The notes below the pieces were generated by a model that saw only the letters and a program-made list of their open reading frames with translations, searched no databases and was not told the origin of the DNA. This document shows, piece by piece, positions 1 through 4,901 of a DNA stretch of 7,281 nucleotides (positions within the stretch are counted from its first letter, which is position 1; each line of letters begins with the position of its first letter). The position numbers and the translations under genes were made by a program. This DNA comes from Candidatus Hydrogenedentota bacterium (GTDB lineage Bacteria; Hydrogenedentota; Hydrogenedentia; Hydrogenedentiales; CAITNO01). The stretch is taken from contig CAIXUF010001446.1 of NCBI GenBank assembly GCA_903922535.1, forward strand, positions 1 to 7,281, in the 5' to 3' direction.

Positions 1-10
1 CCCATTCTTA

Positions 11-1816
11 TCAAGGGTCGACGTCTTCATGCATAACCTCCTCGCGGGTAATCCACGAAGAGATTATATCAGGTATATTAGTAAATGCCAAGCCCCTTAT
101 GTAATCGTTGTAGACCAGAGAGTAGTTGTTCGCGCCGTCCAAGTATTGCACGCGCACGGTGTGGTAACCCGGCCCTGCGGGCAGTGTGTAGGCGCGGGTG
201 GCGGCCACCGGCTCCCATGCGGTCCAATGGGCACCGTCGTCGCTGAAACGCATGCGGGTCACGCCGCTGCCCCCGTCCGCCCAGGCCAGCCCCAGCGAGA
301 CTGCCGGACTGGGGGTGCTCGCCGCGCCGCTGTTGATGACGACGCTGCCGGTGGGCGGCGTGGTGTCGAGCCGGATATAATCGCTGAACACGGCAGAACG
401 GTTGTTTGCCTTGTCGAGGTACTGGACCCGCACCGTCTTGTGGCCGTCCCCGCCGGGAAGGGTGTAGGGCCGGGTTGCGGCGAGCGCTTCCCAAGCGGTC
501 CAGTGCGCGCCGTCGTCGCTGAACCGCATGCGGACCACATTGCCGCCGCCGCCCGCCGCCCAGTTCAGGGCCAGCGTCGCCTGGGGGCTGTTGGTGGCGG
601 CACGGTTGGCGTTGATCACAACGGTGCCGGTCGGCGGCGCGCCGTCCACGTGGACATAGCCCGGCTTCGTCTTCTCGCCCTGCATGTGCGCCGTGGTCAC
701 GGTGACGGTGACCGCGAAGTCCCCGCCTGCGGCGTAGGTGTGCGACGGGTCCTGCTCCGTGGAGGTGGTTCCGTCGCCGAAATCCCACCGCCAGCCGGTG
801 ATGTCCTCGACATTGGAGGTGGAGGCGTCTGTGAAGTCCACGGTTAGCGGTGAGGTGCCGGCGACGGGGCTACTGCTGAAGTCGGCGGTGACTTTGGCCA
901 GCGGGGAGATGTAGGTGTGGGTGTCGGCCGCAGTGTAGGGGGTGTAGGGTGCGGACGCGTTGCGCTGTTTGTAGGTCAGCGTAACTTGGGCGCCGTTCAC
1001 ATCGACCAGGCAGTATCCGTATTGTTTGAGGTTCATCACAAGTTCGACAGACGGGTCCGCGTAGGTGCCGCCCCAGGTGTAAAACGGCGCCCCCCCGGCT
1101 CCGGCAAGATACTGGTGAATCCAGTTGCCCGCCGCGTCCTGAACGCGGGCATGGTTGTACAGATGGTCATGGCCGCAGAAATAGACACGGCATCCGGCCG
1201 TTCCCATGCTGTCCCAGAAGGCATTGCGCTCGGCAAGGTTATCGTCCAGACAGTCGGCGTGATACACGGCATAGGCCGGGTAGTGGCCCATGACAAAGAT
1301 GTGGGGCTGGGTGTTGGCCGCGAGAACGGGGTCAAGCCATGCCTGGTTGACCGCGAGCTTGGATGCGAGCCGGTCCATCGCCACGAACAGGGCGGTTTTG
1401 TGACTGACCGAATAGGTGACCTCCGAGCCGCCGGGGCCGTTGGCGGGAAGTGCGCGGGTGCCGGCAAATACCGCGTTCCATGCGGCCAAATCGGAATCAT
1501 GGTTGCCGCGGGTGGGGTAGACGCTGATGCCGGCCTGCTGGAGCGGGTCCATGAACAGCGTTGCCCAATGCTCCAACTGCGTCTGGGTGCCGCTGTAGGC
1601 CAGGTCGCCGCCGACCATGACCAGGTCCACGTTGTCCGTCAGCAGTTGGTCCCGAATTTCGGTCACGATGACATCGTTGACCGAGTCCGTGGTGCTGTTG
1701 GTACCGCGCGTGTCCCCCAATTCGGCGAAACGGAACGAAGTGTCCGCCAGGGCCGGTCCGGCCGAAAGGAGCAGCCCCGCCAACGCGTACAGAAGGGATT
1801 TCTTGACCATGGTCAT
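11..1816 (-). CDS. Secreted calcineurin-like metallophosphoesterase with PKD domain and two Ig-like repeats
   Basis: Predicted secreted or periplasmic metal-dependent phosphoesterase of 601 aa; the substrate cannot be read from the sequence. The start at 1816 is chosen because GGAG lies 10 nt upstream and a typical signal peptide follows (KK, a hydrophobic core, then PALA before Asp25). The in-frame ATG at 1861 sits inside the candidate -10 box and is rejected. Metal-binding motifs appear in family order: GDTRG (34-38), GDLAY (70-74), GNHD (104-107), GHYP (177-180) and GHDH (215-218). Motif I has Arg where the common D-x-H signature has His. GDLAY fits the GDxxY motif of purple acid phosphatases, whose Tyr binds Fe(III). 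A PKD domain spans about 308-392 with WDFGDG at 344-349. Two 93-residue repeats fill 393-578, followed by a 23-residue tail with no sorting signal that I recognise. The domain architecture suggests an extracellular enzyme with adhesive or carbohydrate-contacting modules. The family call is firm; purple acid phosphatase versus another subfamily is open. Confidence 0.88.
   Translation of the reverse strand: MTMVKKSLLYALAGLLLSAGPALADTSFRFAELGDTRGTNSTTDSVNDVIVTEIRDQLLTDNVDLVMVGGDLAYSGTQTQLEHWATLFMDPLQQAGISVYPTRGNHDSDLAAWNAVFAGTRALPANGPGGSEVTYSVSHKTALFVAMDRLASKLAVNQAWLDPVLAANTQPHIFVMGHYPAYAVYHADCLDDNLAERNAFWDSMGTAGCRVYFCGHDHLYNHARVQDAAGNWIHQYLAGAGGAPFYTWGGTYADPSVELVMNLKQYGYCLVDVNGAQVTLTYKQRNASAPYTPYTAADTHTYISPLAKVTADFSSSPVAGTSPLTVDFTDASTSNVEDITGWRWDFGDGTTSTEQDPSHTYAAGGDFAVTVTVTTAHMQGEKTKPGYVHVDGAPPTGTVVINANRAATNSPQATLALNWAAGGGGNVVRMRFSDDGAHWTAWEALAATRPYTLPGGDGHKTVRVQYLDKANNRSAVFSDYIRLDTTPPTGSVVINSGAASTPSPAVSLGLAWADGGSGVTRMRFSDDGAHWTAWEPVAATRAYTLPAGPGYHTVRVQYLDGANNYSLVYNDYIRGLAFTNIPDIISSWITREEVMHEDVDP
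83..640 (-). repeat. Two tandem 93-residue coding repeats in the phosphoesterase C-terminus
   Basis: Positions 362-640 and 83-361 encode two consecutive 93-aa units with the same layout. Each begins (A/T)PPTG(T/S)VVIN, has an identical core RMRFSDDGAHWTAWE reached within one residue of the same offset, and ends TVRVQYLD, ANN, DYIR. The spacing and the alternation of hydrophobic residues suggest one beta-sandwich (Ig-like) domain per unit. Synonymous differences in the shared core, for example gcgcactgg against gcccattgg, show that the copies are not a very recent duplication and are held at the protein level. Confidence 0.85.
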
Positions 1817-1857
1817 TTCCAAACATCTCCAGGTTGACCCGTTTTCCGGGTGGGTGA

Positions 1858-1886
1858 ACAATAGCAGTCTCTGCCCTTTTCGTCAA
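1858..1886 (-). promoter_or_regulatory. Candidate sigma70-type promoter of the phosphoesterase gene
   Basis: Read on the minus strand, TTGACG (1886-1881) is followed after exactly 17 nt by TATTGT (1863-1858), preceded by TGC as in an extended -10. The implied transcript starts near 1851, giving a leader of about 35 nt before the ATG at 1816. A small 5-bp hairpin (ACCCG/CGGGT, 1837-1851) would sit at the very 5' end. The position fits the chosen start well. It is a match by eye, without experimental support. Confidence 0.5.
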
Positions 1887-2017
1887 CCGGGGAATACCCG
1901 CGTTCCGCAGTCCTCCCGGCCTTCCAACGTGATGTGCCGCATAACCCGTTACGAAACAGGCGCTTATCCCGTTCTTCATAGGACTTCATCCGGGCGGTCC
2001 ACGGCCTCAAACGGGCG

Positions 2018-2059
2018 TTTTGAAGCTTTATATTGGGGTTTTGAAGCCTCATCTTGGGG
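2018..2059. repeat. Tandem 21-bp imperfect repeat, two copies
   Basis: Positions 2018-2038 and 2039-2059 are head-to-tail 21-bp units, both starting TTTTGAAGC and ending TTGGGG, with three mismatches. A partial third unit may follow (ttcttgg from 2060). The repeat lies between the pckG terminator and the phosphoesterase promoter, in a stretch with no convincing gene. Function is unknown; slipped-strand expansion of a spacer or a tandem protein-binding site are both possible. Confidence 0.6.
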
Positions 2060-2071
2060 TTCTTGGACCGC

Positions 2072-2104
2072 AAGAAAAGACCCCGCGCCTTGCGGTACGG
2101 GGTC
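2072..2104 (-). terminator. Intrinsic terminator of pckG
   Basis: On the minus strand a hairpin with arms GACCCCG/CGGGGTC (2104-2098 and 2085-2079) holds an inner GCG/CGC stem. It is followed directly by TTTTCTT (2078-2072). It begins 33 nt after the pckG stop codon and on the correct strand, so it most likely ends the pckG transcript and insulates the phosphoesterase gene. Confidence 0.8.
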
Positions 2105-2137
2105 AGAACAGTCGATTTCAGATCCGGGAATGTGCCT

Positions 2138-3937
2138 TTACTGGGCGTTCAACCGGTGGCGGAGCGCTTCCAGCTCATTGCGCAGTTCCCAGGGCATGCG
2201 CGGGCCGAGGCTGTCGAAGAACGCCTCAACGTCGTTGACCTCGGCCTTCCAGTCTTCGGGATTGACCGCGAGCAACTCTTCCATGACGCCCTGGGGCAGG
2301 TCGAGTCCGGTCATGTCGAGCGCGTCCAGGGTGGGCACGTAGCCAATGGGCGTTTCCTGGGCCTTGCCCTCGCCGCGCGCCCGCTCCAGTATCCATTCGA
2401 GCACGCGCAGGTTCTCGCCGTAGCCCGGCCATAGGAACTTGTTGTTCTTGTCCTTGCGGAACCAGTTGACATGGAACACTTTGGGGGCGTTGGGCGTCAG
2501 GCGGCCGATGGTGATCCAGTGCTTGAAATAGTCGGCCATGTTGTAGCCGCAGAAGGGCAGCATGGCAAAGGGGTCGCGGCGCACTTCGCCCTGCGCGCCA
2601 TACTGGGCCGAGGTGCGTTCGGAGGCCATGCCCGCGCCGACAAAGACGCCGTGGTTCCACGAGGTGGACTCGTAGACCAGCGGGGCGAGGCGTTCCCGGC
2701 GGCCGCCGAAAATAAAGGCCGAAATGGGCACGCCGTGGTGGTGTTCCACGCGGAACGAGGCGCTCGGGCACTGCCTGAAGGGCGCCGTGAAGCGGCTGTT
2801 GGGGTGCGCGCCGGCGACGGACTTGCCGTTCGCGTCCTTCGTGTCCTTCGTCCAGGAGCGGCCCAGCCAGTCGAGCGCGTCCGCGGGCGGGTCTCCGTCA
2901 CCCTCCTCCCACCACACCGTGCCGTCCTTGCCGAGCACCACGTTGGTGAAAATGGTGTTGCTGCGCACCGTCTCCATGCAGTTGGGGTTGGTTTTGGAGT
3001 TTGTGCCCGGCGCCACGCCGAAGAAGCCCGCCTCGGGGTTGATGGCCCAGAGCCTGCCGTCCGTGTCGGGGCGAATCCAGGCGATGTCGTCGCCCACGGT
3101 CCAGATCCGGTAGCCCTTGCTGCGCAGTCCCTCGGGCGGGATGAGCATGGCGAGGTTGGTCTTGCCGCAGGCGCTGGGGAACGCCGCCGCGACATATTCG
3201 GTGCGCCCGTTGGGCGCCTCAATGCCGAGGATGAGCATGTGCTCGGCAAGCCAGCCCTCCTGGCGCGCCATCCAGCTTGCGATGCGCAGGGCGAGGCATT
3301 TCTTGCCCAGGAGCACGTTTCCGCCGTACCCGGAGTTTACCGACCAAATGGTGTTGTCCTCTGGGAAATGCAGGATGCGCCGCTTTTCGGGATCCAGTGT
3401 CGCCTTGCTGTGCAGGCAGCGGGTGAAATTATTGCTTTGGCCGAGCACGTCCAGGACGGGCTTGCCGGTGCGGCACATGATTTCCATGTTCAGGACGACA
3501 TAGATGCTGTCGGTCAGCTCGATGCCGATCTTGCTGAAGGGGGATCCGACGGGGCCCATGGAGAAGGGCACCACGTACATCGTGCGCCCGCGCATCGAGG
3601 CGCGAAAGAAGTTCGCCGCCTCGGTGTAGGCCTCCTCCGGCGCCTTCCAGTTGTTGGTCGCCCCGGCGTCCTTCTCATTGCGGCAGCAGATGAAGGTCTT
3701 GTCCTCGACACGGGCCACGTCCTGCGGGTGTGTCCGGTGGTAGTAGCACCCCGGATACTTTTCCTGGTTCAGGCGGACGATTTCGCCGGTGGCGCAGGCC
3801 TGCTCGGTCAGCGCGTCGCGCTGCTCGTCGCCGCCGTCAATCCAGACCACCCGGTCCGGCAGGCACAGGGCCGCCATCTCGTCCACCCAGGTTGTCACAA
3901 GGCGGTTGGTGGTAGGTGTTCCGTTTCCGTTTGGCAT
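2138..3937 (-). CDS. pckG: Phosphoenolpyruvate carboxykinase (GTP)
   Basis: Cytosolic enzyme interconverting oxaloacetate + GTP with PEP + CO2 + GDP, at the branch between gluconeogenesis and C4 acids. It is 599 aa, normal for the GTP-type family and longer than the unrelated ATP type. The start at 3937 is preferred over an in-frame ATG at 3964 because GGAGGA sits 7 nt upstream of it and the upstream ATG has no ribosome site. Visible signatures are [20 protein letters not shown], the P-loop FPSACGKTN (253-261, with the family's reactive Cys257), the kinase-2 motif VGDDIAW (281-287), [12 protein letters not shown], and the guanine pocket [19 protein letters not shown] (491-509). In that pocket Phe493 and Phe501 match the known aromatic clamp and the third aromatic is Tyr506. 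The mobile lid region follows FVGAGMASE. The gene appears intact. It is monocistronic by context, with a terminator after it and the hydrogenase-associated genes diverging from it. Confidence 0.97.
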   Translation of the reverse strand: MPNGNGTPTTNRLVTTWVDEMAALCLPDRVVWIDGGDEQRDALTEQACATGEIVRLNQEKYPGCYYHRTHPQDVARVEDKTFICCRNEKDAGATNNWKAPEEAYTEAANFFRASMRGRTMYVVPFSMGPVGSPFSKIGIELTDSIYVVLNMEIMCRTGKPVLDVLGQSNNFTRCLHSKATLDPEKRRILHFPEDNTIWSVNSGYGGNVLLGKKCLALRIASWMARQEGWLAEHMLILGIEAPNGRTEYVAAAFPSACGKTNLAMLIPPEGLRSKGYRIWTVGDDIAWIRPDTDGRLWAINPEAGFFGVAPGTNSKTNPNCMETVRSNTIFTNVVLGKDGTVWWEEGDGDPPADALDWLGRSWTKDTKDANGKSVAGAHPNSRFTAPFRQCPSASFRVEHHHGVPISAFIFGGRRERLAPLVYESTSWNHGVFVGAGMASERTSAQYGAQGEVRRDPFAMLPFCGYNMADYFKHWITIGRLTPNAPKVFHVNWFRKDKNNKFLWPGYGENLRVLEWILERARGEGKAQETPIGYVPTLDALDMTGLDLPQGVMEELLAVNPEDWKAEVNDVEAFFDSLGPRMPWELRNELEALRHRLNAQ

Positions 3938-3944
3938 GTCCGTG

Positions 3945-3970
3945 TCCTCCGTAACCGGCAACATCCGGTT
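3945..3970 (-). promoter_or_regulatory. pckG ribosome binding site with adjacent hairpin
   Basis: The strong Shine-Dalgarno GGAGGA (3950-3945) decides the pckG start at 3937. Immediately upstream, AACCGG and CCGGTT (3970-3965 and 3958-3953) form a perfect 6-bp hairpin with a 6-nt loop, ending 2 nt before the Shine-Dalgarno. It leaves the site exposed in this fold. Whether it modulates translation is unknown. Confidence 0.55.
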
Positions 3971-4028
3971 GGCTGGCCATCATCCTGCGATTCGGAGCCC
4001 GACATCGGCCGCCGACGCCAGATATGAC

Positions 4029-4070
4029 AAAAAAGGCCGGATATCGCCCCTGGGGCAATTATCCAGCCTT
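4029..4070 (-). terminator. Strong intrinsic terminator upstream of pckG
   Basis: On the minus strand, an 11-bp outer stem (AAGGCUGGAUA with UAUCCGGCCUU, 4070-4060 and 4043-4033) contains an inner GCCC/GGGC hairpin. The run of six U lies at 4034-4029 and its first bases can pair into the stem. The one plus-strand mismatch (C4038/A4065) becomes a G-U pair in minus-strand RNA, and there is no T-run on the plus-strand side, so the orientation is minus. It ends 92 nt before the pckG start codon with no gene upstream on that strand, so it is either an attenuator or the end of a small RNA. Confidence 0.75.
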
Positions 4071-4235
4071 CACTTCCGGTGACGCACCCCGTCGGGGCCC
4101 GTCCAGACTTGAACGACTCTTGTGGCGGCTGAACAAGTATTTATCGGGTTGTGGGGAAGCCCATGTTGAACCGTCCGGCACCCGGCCGATGATGTGTCAT
4201 CCCGCCGTTTGCAGCACAGCCGCATACAGTTCAAC
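4029..4235 (-). ncRNA. Candidate structured leader RNA or small RNA upstream of pckG
   Basis: About 205 nt lie between the predicted transcription start (near 4235) and the U-tract of the terminator (4029). Successive helices are visible on the minus strand. They are UGCGGC/GCUGCA with a 3-nt loop (4226-4212), GGUU...AACC enclosing GGG-cuu-CCC (4172-4147), CUUGU/ACAAG (4137-4119), and GACG-CCCC/GGGG-CGUC (4103-4081), followed by the terminator stem. GCCGGA at 4179-4174 could pair with UCCGGC of the terminator 3' arm (4041-4036), giving an alternative antiterminator fold. I do not recognise a known class (not 6S, tmRNA, RNase P, SRP or a riboswitch I know). It could be a riboswitch-like pckG attenuator, a stand-alone small RNA, or an ordinary leader with chance GC-rich helices. 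Confidence 0.4.
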
Positions 4236-4241
4236 GGCGAA

Positions 4242-4271
4242 ATTATGCCAAATTGTCCGGCGCACAGTCAA
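4242..4271 (-). promoter_or_regulatory. Sigma70-type promoter driving the pckG leader
   Basis: On the minus strand TTGACT (4271-4266) and CATAAT (4247-4242) each match consensus at 5 of 6 bases, with an 18-nt spacer. It is the best promoter-like sequence I see in this intergenic region. It directs transcription toward pckG, starting near 4235, about 300 nt before the start codon and through the terminator at 4029-4070. An inverted repeat CGCCGTT...AACGGCG (4239-4233 and 4209-4203) overlaps the presumed start and could be an operator or RNA hairpin. Confidence 0.6.
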
Positions 4272-4296
4272 CACGATGTTATTGGCCGGCAGGATT

Positions 4297-4325
4297 AGTC
4301 CGCGGCAGTCCGTTGTTGTTACAAT
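4297..4325 (+). promoter_or_regulatory. Weak candidate promoter of the hyd-associated operon with AGTCCG repeats
   Basis: TACAAT (4320-4325) is a 5-of-6 match to a -10 box. At the matching -35 position, 17 nt upstream, there is no TTGACA but AGTCCG (4297-4302), repeated at 4307-4312 (one helical turn later) and at 4340-4345. A direct repeat in place of the -35 is typical of activator-dependent promoters, so this may be a regulated promoter. An alternative weak pair is TTGTCC (4253) with TGTTAT (4277). No sigma54 -24/-12 signature was found. Confidence 0.3.
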
Positions 4326-4340
4326 AAACTATCCAGAGCA

Positions 4341-4364
4341 GTCCGGCCGCATGGGCGGCGGGAC
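4341..4364 (+). promoter_or_regulatory. Leader hairpin before the hyd-associated operon
   Basis: GTCC-g-GCCGC, an ATGG tetraloop, then GCGGC-g-GGAC form a 9-bp stem with one G-G mismatch. No T-run follows, so it is not a terminator. It ends 12 nt before the GAGGAGGAGG ribosome site (4377-4386), which lies 6 nt upstream of the ATG at 4393. It may stabilise the mRNA 5' end or serve as a protein-binding site. Confidence 0.45.
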
Positions 4365-4392
4365 GCATATCCCATTGAGGAGGAGGCTGATC

Positions 4393-4653
4393 ATGGACAA
4401 GCACATTATTCTTGGCGTGCACATTCACAACCGGGGCGAGAACGCGGTGCGCGTGCAGCAGTTGCTGACCGAGTACGGCTGCCACATCAAGACGCGGCTG
4501 GGCCTGCACGAGGTCGGCGACGGCAAATGCTCCACCGGCGGTGTTCTCCTGCTCGAACTGGTCGGCGACGAGGCCCGCTGCGGCGAGCTTGAGACCAAAC
4601 TTGGCGCGATTGGCGGCGTCGAGGTGAAGCGGATCGAATTCGGCCACGACTGA
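4393..4653 (+). CDS. TM1266-like small ACT/ferredoxin-fold protein of the [FeFe]-hydrogenase cluster
   Basis: A protein of 86 aa. The start is fixed by GAGGAGGAGG 6 nt upstream; the open frame continues to 4024 only by chance. The predicted order is beta (4-13), alpha (16-29), beta (31-41), beta (49-59), alpha (60-73), beta (76-83). This is the beta-alpha-beta-beta-alpha-beta ferredoxin/ACT-like fold of the TM1266 family, annotated as a putative iron-only hydrogenase system regulator. The line GVHIHNRGENAVRVQQLLTE and the ending IGGVEVKRIEF fit that layout. Cys30 (in YGC) and Cys46 (in GKCS) lie at each end of the second-strand region and could bind a metal or form a disulfide; the classical TM1266 members I recall lack them. 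Lying ahead of aspA and hydF supports a role in hydrogenase regulation or maturation, but no activity is established. There is no DNA-binding domain, so direct transcriptional control is doubtful. Confidence 0.7.
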   Translation: MDKHIILGVHIHNRGENAVRVQQLLTEYGCHIKTRLGLHEVGDGKCSTGGVLLLELVGDEARCGELETKLGAIGGVEVKRIEFGHD

Positions 4654-4683
4654 GGGAAATTAGGAATTGGGAATTAGGAATGG
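4654..4683. repeat. AT-rich 15-bp tandem repeat
   Basis: GGGAAATTAGGAATT (4654-4668) is followed by GGGAATTAGGAATGG (4669-4683), two similar units directly after the stop codon of the small protein. This simple GGAATTAGG-type repeat is common between genes in many environmental bacterial genomes. It marks the left end of the repeat-laden gap before aspA. Confidence 0.6.
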
Positions 4684-4778
4684 AAGAGGGAAACGGCGGT
4701 CGGCGGTTCAAGGACTTCCAGACGGCTCGCCAACTCCAGGTGACAGCACATCAAAACCCTGAACCCACGCCTGCTTAA
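4680..4778 (+). pseudogene. Possible N-terminal fragment of a four-helix-bundle (23S rRNA intervening-sequence type) gene
   Basis: An ATG at 4680 opens 32 codons reading MEEGNGGRRFKDFQTARQLQ and on to PTPA, with the stop TAA lying inside the first dispersed repeat copy. The stretch FKDFQT.ARQL resembles the conserved N-terminus of the four-helix-bundle family (F-x-D-[LF]-x-x-W-Q-x-A-x-x-L). It would match if about three codons containing the W-Q pair were lost. After that the similarity ends. I infer a decayed remnant cut by deletion and by repeat insertion. The match is short and from memory, so chance resemblance is possible. It is unlikely to make a working protein. Confidence 0.35.
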
Positions 4779-4883
4779 GTCCCCCTTTGAAGGGAGATTT
4801 AGGGGGATGTGGAACACAATCAAGACTCGAACGCGCACCTGCTTAAGTCCCCCTTTGAAGGGGGATTTAGGGGGATGTGGAAC
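4761..4883. repeat. Duplicated dispersed palindromic repeat (two 55-bp copies)
   Basis: Copies at 4761-4815 and 4829-4883 are offset by 68 bp. The inner 46 bp (4770-4815 and 4838-4883) differ at one base (A4795 against G4863), and the outer 9 bp differ at four. Each holds CCCCCTTTGAAGGGG-type dyad symmetry, and an alternative pairing of TCCCCCT with the downstream AGGGGGA, so each can fold into a hairpin. Translated in one frame it gives the LKSPFEGGFRGM string often seen in spurious ORF ends across bacteria, marking it as a widespread dispersed element. The second copy ends 18 bp before the preferred aspA start. Confidence 0.8.
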
Positions 4884-4901
4884 TTAACGAGATACCGGCA
4901 C

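Noticed and set aside
1813..2073. An 86-codon minus-strand frame between pckG and the phosphoesterase
   Set aside because: It starts with TTG inside the pckG terminator, runs over the 21-bp tandem repeat and the phosphoesterase promoter, and overlaps that gene's start. It is best explained as chance.
2471..4027. A 518-codon open frame on the plus strand opposite pckG
   Set aside because: It is antisense to an intact pckG, crosses into the intergenic terminator region, has no ribosome site or recognisable motif, and has shadow-like composition.
4101..4125. A tRNA T-arm-like string (GTTCAAGTC on the minus strand)
   Set aside because: The flanking bases do not pair into a T-stem, and no acceptor, D or anticodon arms could be laid out around it.
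4070..4225. A 51-residue minus-strand ORF in the pckG leader that stops right before the terminator hairpin
   Set aside because: The position would suit a leader peptide, but there is no Shine-Dalgarno before the ATG, no run of regulatory codons, and open frames of this size are expected by chance in GC-rich sequence.
4029..4240. 6S RNA identity for the promoter-to-terminator segment
   Set aside because: Length fits, but beyond about five possible pairs the two ends do not form the long closing stem around a central bubble that 6S RNA needs.
4024..4392. In-frame upstream extension of the small ACT-like protein to an ATG at 4024
   Set aside because: It crosses the minus-strand terminator, the leader region and the promoter candidates. 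The strong GAGGAGGAGG site before 4393 and the family length of about 80-90 aa set the start at 4393.
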